DNA of 36,407 nucleotides from a virus: the IMG/VR virus record IMGVR_UViG_3300021425_000090, positions 1 to 36,407 of that record. One strand, 5' to 3'. The notes below the pieces were generated by a model. It ran no database searches and was not told where the DNA came from. It saw only the letters and a program-made list of their open reading frames with translations. Shown in pieces: positions 30,819 through 36,407 of the stretch (position 1 is its first letter; every line of letters starts with the position of its first letter). The position numbers and the translations under genes are program-made.

Positions 30819-31097
30819 ATGACACCCGATAAAATTAAAAAGGTCATAGCTGATAAACTAGATGTACAAATAGAACAAGTCCAACCAAGCCATCACCTAT
30901 ACGACGATCTAAATGCTGACAGTATAGATTATATTGAAATTATTATAGAATTTGAGGAGCTGTTAGATATAGAAATCCCTGATGATGATACCAGCGAACT
31001 AAAAACCGTAGATAATTTTATTGAATATCTGGAAAACAAAGCAGGTGACGAACTAATCGACCAAGAGAATAAACGCACTGAGGCGATACATAGGTAA
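30819..31097 (+). CDS. Phage-encoded acyl carrier protein
   Basis: 92 aa, very acidic. The ACP core is complete: helix I (PDKIKKVIADKLDV), DDLNADSIDYIEIIIEFEELLDIEIPDDD with Ser35 of the D-S-I-D motif as the 4'-phosphopantetheine site, and helix IV TVDNFIEYLE. A 15-residue charged extension follows (GDELIDQENKRTEAIHR), beyond the usual ACP end. It needs a host phosphopantetheinyl transferase. No acyltransferase or synthase is present, so it may feed on or compete with host lipid, lipid A or lipoyl metabolism, or serve as a protein partner, as host ACP does for some toxins and SpoT. TAGGAG site upstream. Confidence 0.9.
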   Translation: MTPDKIKKVIADKLDVQIEQVQPSHHLYDDLNADSIDYIEIIIEFEELLDIEIPDDDTSELKTVDNFIEYLENKAGDELIDQENKRTEAIHR

Positions 31098-31541
31098 ATG
31101 ATGGAAAATAATATACACTTTTCTAGCAAAAATCATGAATGGGAAACTCCGCTAAGTTTTTTTGCCGCACTAAATGAGAAGTTTAATTTCACTCTAGACG
31201 TTTGTGCCTTGCCTGAAAATGCCAAATGCGACAAATACTTCACACCAGAAGAGGATGGACTTATTCAACGCTGGGAGGGAGTATGTTGGACGAACCCACC
31301 ATATGGACGAGAAATAAAAAAATGGATGAGAAAGGCCGAGACAGAAAGTAGAAACCATGGTGCAACTGTAGTTTGCTTAGTCCCTGCTAGAACAGATACA
31401 GCATGGTGGCACGATATAGCATTAAAAGGGGATATTGAGTTTATCAGAGGAAGATTGAAGTTTGGCAATTCTAAAAATTCAGCACCATTCCCATCCGCAA
31501 TAGTAATATTTGGAAAAGAAAACCTAAAGGAGCCGTCATGA
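31098..31541 (+). CDS. Phage DNA N6-adenine methyltransferase (Dam family)
   Basis: 147 aa. EWETPLSFFAALNEKFNFTLDVCA at the start, the catalytic CWTNPPYGREIKKWM (motif IV N-P-P-Y) and a C-terminal PSAIVIFG match the short phage Dam-type family. Such orphan enzymes methylate phage DNA, often for anti-restriction or regulation. No restriction partner is nearby. Two adjacent ATGs (31098, 31101) follow a TAGGTAA site directly after the ACP stop. ATGA overlap with the next gene. Confidence 0.88.
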   Translation: MMENNIHFSSKNHEWETPLSFFAALNEKFNFTLDVCALPENAKCDKYFTPEEDGLIQRWEGVCWTNPPYGREIKKWMRKAETESRNHGATVVCLVPARTDTAWWHDIALKGDIEFIRGRLKFGNSKNSAPFPSAIVIFGKENLKEPS

Positions 31542-31771
31542 AAAGTAACAGCACATTCCTTGAAGATGATGAATTATATGATTTAACACATAGAAAGCGT
31601 TGTGATGCTCAACTTAAGCAATTGCGACAAATGGGCATTCAATGCCGTGTGAGGGCTGACGGTAGCCTTGCGGTATTAAGAGAGCATATTAACAGAGAAA
31701 TGGGAGGGGTAGACTCTAAAGAGAAAAAACCAACTCCAATTGAGCCTGATTGGAGCGCCTTAAGTGCCTAG
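31538..31771 (+). CDS. DUF4224 protein next to the integrase
   Basis: 77 aa. FLEDDELYDLTHRKRCDAQLKQLRQMGIQCRVRADGSLAVLREHI is the DUF4224 signature, a family found almost only upstream of phage tyrosine integrases. It is a candidate excisionase or integrase partner because of this linkage, though no winged-helix fold can be shown here. Overlaps the integrase start by 8 nt. Confidence 0.85.
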   Translation: MKSNSTFLEDDELYDLTHRKRCDAQLKQLRQMGIQCRVRADGSLAVLREHINREMGGVDSKEKKPTPIEPDWSALSA

Positions 31772-32816
31772 AAAGAGAAAACCAGAAAACTTAGGGCTAC
31801 CTCTAAGGTGCTGTATTAGGCGTAATGCTTATTACTATCAAGTGCCTAAAGGACAAGAGCACAAATGGGATGGACGTGTATTATTTCCCCTTGGAAAGAC
31901 ATTACCTGAAATGTATAGAACATTAGCCGAACGTATAGAAATAACAAAGAATGCAAAAATAATTGCCGATATTTTAGATAGATACGCAATGGAGGTGACG
32001 CCAAAAAAGTCTTTAGGATCACAAAGAAACGAAGCTTTATACACTAGGAAGCTCCGAAAAGTATTTGGGGAAATGGCCATTACAGATATACTGCCTATGC
32101 ACATTTACCAATACTATGATAAGAGCCCAGCTAAAGTTTCAGCAAAACGTGAGATTGCACTGCTAAGGCACGCATACACAAAAGCAGTTGAGTGGGGATA
32201 CTTGCACCGACACCCATTTAAAAAAGAAGTAATTCTTCCCGGCGAAAAGCCAAGAAACCGCTATGTAAATGATTGGGAAATCAAAGCTGCATTAGAACTT
32301 GAACCTGATACGAACGATAGAGGGGGAATTGCTATAGTTCAGGCTTATATAATGATTAAATTATTAATTGCAGTACGTAAAAGCGATCTTCTACGCATTA
32401 AAACAACAGACCTTAAAGAAGACGGGATTCATTTGTACATTAGCAAAACTAAAGAATGCGTTATTTTTGAATGGACTGATGAGCTTCGTGAGGCTGTTGA
32501 TTATGCAATAAGCGTAAGGCCTGTTGATATATCACCTTGGTTACTTTGCACAAAAGAGGGTAAATGTTTTGTAAACGAAAAAGGAACTTCAAGCGGCTGG
32601 CGAAGTTTATGGGATAGGTTCATGAAATTATTAAAAGAAAAGACAGAAGTAACTGAGCATTTCACAGACCATGATATACGTGCAAAAGTTAGTAGCGACC
32701 AAAGTAGTGATGAAGAAGGACAAAAGCTTTTAAGACATTCTAACGTTGCATTAACAAGAAAAGTTTACCGTCGCAAACCAACAACAGTAACACCAGCACA
32801 ATGGGCAAAGGAATAG
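31764..32816 (+). CDS. int: Tyrosine-recombinase integrase
   Basis: 350 aa. Short N-terminal arm-binding domain, SAM-like core-binding region at about 70-160, and a catalytic domain with Arg205 (LIAVRKSDLL), Lys228 (ISKTKE), His303-x-x-Arg306 (DHDIRAKV), His325 (LLRHSN) and nucleophile Tyr335 (RKVYRRK). All pentad residues are present, so it is probably active. It ends 49 bp from the 3' end of a tRNA-Leu gene, the likely attachment site. It is the last gene of the repressor-controlled operon, so expressed on induction or early infection rather than in the quiet lysogen. Confidence 0.93.
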   Translation: MPRKRKPENLGLPLRCCIRRNAYYYQVPKGQEHKWDGRVLFPLGKTLPEMYRTLAERIEITKNAKIIADILDRYAMEVTPKKSLGSQRNEALYTRKLRKVFGEMAITDILPMHIYQYYDKSPAKVSAKREIALLRHAYTKAVEWGYLHRHPFKKEVILPGEKPRNRYVNDWEIKAALELEPDTNDRGGIAIVQAYIMIKLLIAVRKSDLLRIKTTDLKEDGIHLYISKTKECVIFEWTDELREAVDYAISVRPVDISPWLLCTKEGKCFVNEKGTSSGWRSLWDRFMKLLKEKTEVTEHFTDHDIRAKVSSDQSSDEEGQKLLRHSNVALTRKVYRRKPTTVTPAQWAKE

Positions 32817-32865
32817 TACACCATGATTTTAATAGTACAGAGGAAGTTTTTTGAATCGCTAAAGA

Positions 32866-32952
32866 TGGTGCCCGCGGCCGGACTTGAACCGGCACGTCCC
32901 GAAGGACAACAGATTTTAAGTCTGCAGCGTCTACCAATTCCGCCACGCAGGC
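32866..32952 (-). tRNA. tRNA-Leu(UAA), probable attachment site
   Basis: Minus strand from 32952. Acceptor GCCTGCG pairs with CGCGGGC, discriminator A, encoded CCA (32868-32866). Anticodon loop CTTAAAA gives UAA; class II variable arm with a TTCG loop (GTCC-TTCG-GGAC); T loop TTCAAGT. Its 3' end faces the integrase, as expected if the phage recombines into the 3' part of the gene. This is host DNA or the host/phage junction. Confidence 0.95.
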
Positions 32953-33019
32953 ACTTAAAAAATGAGATGACGTTAATACTATTATTAGCAGCTTTGTGCA
33001 AGCGCAATGTTAAAAAAAA

Positions 33020-34270
33020 TTAAAACCAACTTGGAATCTTATCTTTATCTAACATATCATCATAGCTTTCACGCTTTCTGATAACCGCAAATTCATCACC
33101 ATTTACCATAACCTCAGGTATAAGAAGCCTTGAATTATATTCACAAGACATAACAGCGCCATATGCCCCACAAGAACGTATTGCTATAAGCTCCCCAGCA
33201 TCCAGATCAGGCAACATCCGTTCTTTGCCAAACACGTCCCCAGTCTCACAAATAGGCCCTACAATATCCATCTGCAAGTCCCCTTCCCTTTCTACAACAG
33301 GAACTATCTCATGATATGCCTCATAAAGTGTAGGTCTAATAAGGTCGTTCATCGCAGCATCAATAACCAAAAAATTCCTATGCGCCGTTTTCTTCAAATA
33401 AATAACTTCAGAAACTAATATTCCCGCATTTCCAGCAATAAGTCGTCCCGGCTCAAAAGCCAGCTCGCAGCCCAAACCATCCGTAGCTTCTGCCACCATT
33501 TTTGCATATTCATCAGGCGACGGAGGTATCTGGTCTTTATAAGGAATACCTAAACCGCCCCCAAGATCAAGATGAGTGATATCATGCCCATCTTCTCTTA
33601 AGTCTTCCACCAACGTACGTATTTTAGCAAAAGCGGCTTTAAATGGTTGCAGCTCAGTCAACTGCGAACCTATATGAGTTGCCACACCCCTTATTTGAAT
33701 ATTATCCATTTTTGCAGCTTTAGCATAAATATCCCTTGCCTGCTCGTATGCAATACCGAACTTATCATCTTTACGGCCTGTAGATATCTTATCATGCGTA
33801 CCTGCATCAATATCAGGATTTATTCTAAATGAAACAGGTGCTTTTTTGCCTAGAGAGCTAGCTACATCATTGAGCGAACAAAGCTCAACCTCAGACTCAA
33901 CATTAATCTGCATAATATTATTTTTTAAAGCAAATTCAAGCTCACCTTTTGTTTTACCCACGCCTGAGAAGACTATTTTACTTGCAGGTATACCCGCTGC
34001 CAAACAACGCCTTATTTCTCCCTCAGAAACGCAGTCACCACCAGCTCCTAAACTTGCCAATGTCTTTAAAACCGCTAAATTAGAGTTAGCTTTTACAGCA
34101 AAACATATTGTTGCGTTAACATCCTTTAGGGCACCTGCAAAAACATTATAGTGCCTTTCCAATGTCGCTGTTGAATAGCAATAAAACGGCGTTCCCACCT
34201 CATTGGCTATTTTAGTTAGAGAAACACCCTCTGCAAATAACTCACCATTTTTATAATTAAAATGATCCAT
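33020..34270 (-). CDS. lysA: Diaminopimelate decarboxylase
   Basis: 416 aa, full length. PLP-dependent, last step of lysine synthesis (meso-DAP to L-lysine). The PLP lysine is in ICFAVKANSN (Lys60); HIGSQ near 191-195, GGGLGIPY near 236-243 and PICETGD at about 341-347 (with the Cys of the second active-site half) are all present. The sequence follows the alphaproteobacterial type (start MDHFNYKNGELFAEGV). Host gene in the right flank; it is the strongest clue to the host lineage and indicates retained lysine synthesis. Confidence 0.95.
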   Translation of the reverse strand: MDHFNYKNGELFAEGVSLTKIANEVGTPFYCYSTATLERHYNVFAGALKDVNATICFAVKANSNLAVLKTLASLGAGGDCVSEGEIRRCLAAGIPASKIVFSGVGKTKGELEFALKNNIMQINVESEVELCSLNDVASSLGKKAPVSFRINPDIDAGTHDKISTGRKDDKFGIAYEQARDIYAKAAKMDNIQIRGVATHIGSQLTELQPFKAAFAKIRTLVEDLREDGHDITHLDLGGGLGIPYKDQIPPSPDEYAKMVAEATDGLGCELAFEPGRLIAGNAGILVSEVIYLKKTAHRNFLVIDAAMNDLIRPTLYEAYHEIVPVVEREGDLQMDIVGPICETGDVFGKERMLPDLDAGELIAIRSCGAYGAVMSCEYNSRLLIPEVMVNGDEFAVIRKRESYDDMLDKDKIPSWF

Positions 34271-34350
34271 AGCTAATCCATACTTATTTCGAATTCAAAG
34301 TAAAAGCATTTACACGTTTTTGATATAAAAGTAAATTTAATATGCCAAAA

Positions 34351-35130
34351 TCAGCTATATCGCTCCAAAGTCTTTTCTTCCTTCCCTTCTAACAGCTCTT
34401 TCATGCGCTTTAAATCTTTAGAGCCCCGTCCAGTTCCAATATTATTCTTTGGCACTTTCGAGGCAAAACCTCCCTCTTCTGAACTCCCAACCGATGCTGC
34501 TATTTTTTTATCGCCATCTGGTGCGTCACTTTCCTTATCTTTATCAAGCTTTGCTCTTTTAGAGGGCCTTTCTTCATTCTGCTTATCTAGAGAGTCTCTT
34601 AATCTTTTTATTTCTTTATCTCTTTTGGCTAACTCATTCTTAAAATTCTTTTCCATGGCTGTTTGCTTTGAAATAACTGTACGATAACTATCTTGCAAAG
34701 TATCAACCTTGTCACTTAAAGTCTTATTTTGCATTTGATATTCCAACATTCTATCTCTGCCAAATTCCAGAATCTTATTAAACTGCTGTCTTTGCTGCTC
34801 CTGCAACTGAAAAACTCTTGCATCGATTTGATTTTGCATTTGAGATAAACGAGAATTTACATTGTAGTCAGGATTAGACTGGGTATATTGCGACGATTGG
34901 AAATATTGATGCTGCTGTGAATATTGCTGACTATGTGAATATTGAGGTTGCTGAGGGTATTGCTGCTGAGAGTATTGAGGTTGCTGCTGAGAGTGCTGTT
35001 GCTGCTGTGAGTATTGCTGTCCCTGTGAGTATTGGGAATAATGGCTGCCGCCTCCATTACTATAAAAGCCCCCTTGATTAAAGCCACCATAATTATTGTT
35101 TGAAAAAAAATTACCTTGTTTACCGTTCAT
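34351..35130 (-). CDS. Gln/Tyr/Ser-rich coiled-coil host protein of unknown function
   Basis: 259 aa from the ATG at 35130 (MNGKQGNFFS...), chosen because GGCAAGG precedes it; an ATG at 35145 has no ribosome site. Residues 10-95 are low complexity (Asn/Gly, then runs of QYSQQ and Gln), resembling prion-like or phase-separating segments. Residues about 95-190 form a charged coiled coil (QMQNQIDARVFQLQEQQRQQ... to KNELAKRDKEIKRLRDSLDKQ). The end is Lys/Glu/Gly-rich. No signal peptide or enzyme motif. A structural or scaffold protein, or an effector of an intracellular bacterium; undecided. Confidence 0.78.
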   Translation of the reverse strand: MNGKQGNFFSNNNYGGFNQGGFYSNGGGSHYSQYSQGQQYSQQQQHSQQQPQYSQQQYPQQPQYSHSQQYSQQHQYFQSSQYTQSNPDYNVNSRLSQMQNQIDARVFQLQEQQRQQFNKILEFGRDRMLEYQMQNKTLSDKVDTLQDSYRTVISKQTAMEKNFKNELAKRDKEIKRLRDSLDKQNEERPSKRAKLDKDKESDAPDGDKKIAASVGSSEEGGFASKVPKNNIGTGRGSKDLKRMKELLEGKEEKTLERYS

Positions 35131-35253
35131 AATCCTTGCCACCATATTATCTGTTTTAACAAAAAAACTTTTATTAAAATTTTAACCTTCATTCAAATTC
35201 TTTTATGCTTTATCTAGTTCATAAAAAAATACGTAAAAAATAAGACTACAAGA

Positions 35254-35988
35254 TTATCCTTCACCAACCATGTCGAGAAGCTTTTTTAATCTTTCTTCAG
35301 CAAGTTTGTCCCAACATACATTAAGCTGTTCAGGTACAAAATGCCTCTTATATGCCTTGATAACATCTTCGGTCTTACTACCGAAATATCCATCAACCCT
35401 AATATGGTAACCATAATCAGAAAGCATTTTTTGTATACGGGCAACATCAACATCCTCTTTCCCCGGCTCTACCAGAACATCGCTACCACGCCATACTTTC
35501 TTAACATCGGGCCACAAACCAACTCCCTCTTCCGCAAGAGCTTGCCAATCAAAAAGCTCGCCCGGGTCTTCCTTCCTAGATGGTGCAATATCAGAATGCC
35601 CCACTACATTCCTAGCTTCAATGCCGTGACGTTCCATTATTTCTTTGGCTAACTTCTTTACCGATTCCATTTGCTTATCTGGAAAAGGTACGTATCCAAA
35701 TTCATGCCCGGTATTTACTATCTCAATACCAACGGATATATCATTTAAAGAAGCTATTCCCCGCCAACAACTTATTCCAGCGTGCCATGCTCTTTTTTCT
35801 TCGTCAACCAAGCTTATAACCTTACCATCCTCGTACACCATATAATGCGCACTAACCTCGGCTGTAGGGTCTAGCATTCTTTGTAAGGCTGCATCCGCTG
35901 TTTTCATTCCTGTGTAGTGCATAACAAGAATATCTACGCTTGCTTTTTCGGGTCTGTCATTAAAATTGGGTGACTTTTGATTAATCAA
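35254..35988 (-). CDS. N-acetylmuramoyl-L-alanine amidase (AmpD/AmiD-type) with PG-binding domain
   Basis: 244 aa. The Amidase_2 domain (1-150) has Zn ligands His24 (LVMHYTG), His131 (VVGHSDIAP) and Asp141 (KEDPG), Glu89 in SVGIEI, and HAGISCWRG. A C-terminal peptidoglycan-binding repeat follows (about 178-232, VARIQKMLSDYGYHIRVDGYFG). No signal peptide or lipobox, so cytoplasmic recycling of anhydro-muropeptides (AmpD role) is more likely than the outer-membrane AmiD role. It overlaps the EamA gene as ATGA. Host gene, distinct from the phage endolysin. Confidence 0.9.
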   Translation of the reverse strand: MINQKSPNFNDRPEKASVDILVMHYTGMKTADAALQRMLDPTAEVSAHYMVYEDGKVISLVDEEKRAWHAGISCWRGIASLNDISVGIEIVNTGHEFGYVPFPDKQMESVKKLAKEIMERHGIEARNVVGHSDIAPSRKEDPGELFDWQALAEEGVGLWPDVKKVWRGSDVLVEPGKEDVDVARIQKMLSDYGYHIRVDGYFGSKTEDVIKAYKRHFVPEQLNVCWDKLAEERLKKLLDMVGEG

Positions 35989-36407
35989 CTTATGTCTCCT
36001 GCCTTAGCTGATTTTGGTTTTCTTATAACAATAATAGATACACCTGCTATTGTTAAAATTCCACCTAATATTATCTCCATGGTAAGCAATTCACCTAAAA
36101 GTAATACACCCGAAGCTATACCGAAAAAAGGTATTAATAAAGAATATGGCGCTACAACATTTACAGGATACCTTTTTAACAAATAGTACCAGGAACCATG
36201 AGCAACCATGGTAGCAGCTACAGCTATATAAAAGACTGAAGGCCACTCCTTCATAGGCGCGTTTAGTAGCAGGTCAATGCTATAGTCCTTATCAACTATA
36301 AGCGACATTATAAACATTTGCGGCAAGCCGAACAAAGATACCCATGCAATAAATGCCATAGGGTTGATATCATCAAGATTTTTTACCATTATATTATATA
36401 AGGCCCA
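35985..36407 (-). CDS. EamA-family permease, partial (C-terminal half)
   Basis: Open to the window edge (codons for WALYNIM precede the ATG at 36389), so the gene continues to the right. The visible part is the second EamA repeat: five hydrophobic helices with WYYLLKRYPVNVVAPYSLLIPFFGIASGVLLLGE, the typical motif near the fourth helix, and a short basic tail. Drug/metabolite transporter superfamily, exporting small metabolites or amino acids; substrate not predictable. ATGA overlap with the amidase gene. Confidence 0.9.
   Translation of the reverse strand, partial: WALYNIMVKNLDDINPMAFIAWVSLFGLPQMFIMSLIVDKDYSIDLLLNAPMKEWPSVFYIAVAATMVAHGSWYYLLKRYPVNVVAPYSLLIPFFGIASGVLLLGELLTMEIILGGILTIAGVSIIVIRKPKSAKAGDIS

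Larger units (their letters stand above)
433..32865. mobile_element. Temperate podovirus-like prophage (limits approximate)
   Basis: The segment carries a complete set of phage modules: integrase, cI/cro-type switch, replication, small and large terminase, portal, scaffold, capsid, tail tubular A and B, internal virion proteins, fibres and lysis genes. Tail tubular proteins with internal core proteins, and no tape measure, sheath or long-tail tube genes, indicate a short-tailed T7-like particle. The right limit is set by the integrase ending 49 bp from the 3' end of a tRNA-Leu gene, a classic attachment arrangement. The left limit is only the last phage-like gene; no duplicated tRNA 3' end is visible there. 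Most structural genes are intact, so the element may be functional; two possible frameshifts are listed separately. Confidence 0.85.

Noticed and set aside
32740-33023. Leftward and rightward frames over the tRNA-Leu (for example one starting MAELVDAADLKS)
   Set aside because: Well-known spurious translation of a tRNA-Leu gene.

Overview
The window is an almost complete temperate prophage with a T7-like (short-tailed, podovirus) virion, set in the AT-rich chromosome of a Gram-negative bacterium. The host is most likely a low-GC alphaproteobacterium: the right flank carries a tRNA-Leu(UAA), an alphaproteobacterial-looking diaminopimelate decarboxylase (lysA), an AmpD/AmiD-type amidase and an EamA permease, plus two low-complexity proteins I cannot place (a tandem-repeat protein at the left edge and a Gln/Tyr/Ser-rich coiled-coil protein at 34.4-35.1 kb). 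Rank below class is not supported by anything I can see.

Layout. 1-432: end of a gene built from 126-bp tandem repeats, closed by a bidirectional terminator. 509-26520: one leftward lytic operon, read from the switch region towards the left. Its order is Cro-like repressor, small genes, DUF6378 protein, replication-initiator-like protein with iterons inside its gene, terminase small subunit, small unknown genes, terminase large subunit, small genes, GNAT-like protein, glycosyltransferase-like protein, portal, scaffold, major capsid protein, small head protein, MptE/DUF115-like protein, tail tubular proteins A and B, three internal virion proteins, collagen-like protein, modular tail fibre, then a membrane coiled-coil protein, endolysin and holin. 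Genes are packed with ATGA or TAATG overlaps. 26521-26617: divergent cI/cro switch. 26618-28082: rightward lysogenic operon with a CI-like repressor, a 56-aa protein, one secreted protein and two lipoproteins (candidate lysogenic conversion or exclusion genes), then a terminator. 28166-32816: second rightward operon with DUF968 nuclease-like protein, a tRNA-Tyr(GUA)-like gene, RyR-domain protein, VWA-domain protein, small membrane protein, acyl carrier protein, Dam-type methyltransferase, DUF4224 protein and tyrosine integrase. 32866-36407: host.

Control logic. A 15-bp dyad (CTACC-N5-GGTAG) occurs in the cro promoter and twice at the promoter of the rightward accessory/integrase operon, with a degenerate fourth copy beside the cI promoter. 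The cro promoter and the accessory promoter have the same geometry (TTGAC-box, 18-bp spacer containing the operator, TAGGGT -10, and a second operator 36-37 bp away), so one repressor probably silences both arms. Both the repressor and Cro messages look leaderless.

Most unusual items: the RyR/VWA/membrane/acyl-carrier-protein cassette; the duplicated operator architecture; a small antisense transcription unit (consensus-like promoter plus strong terminator about 50 bp later) inside the late operon; a conserved-looking late gene split by a +1 frameshift at TCC-TGA; and iterons inside the replication gene. No duplicate of the tRNA-Leu 3' end was found at the left edge, so the left prophage boundary is unresolved.
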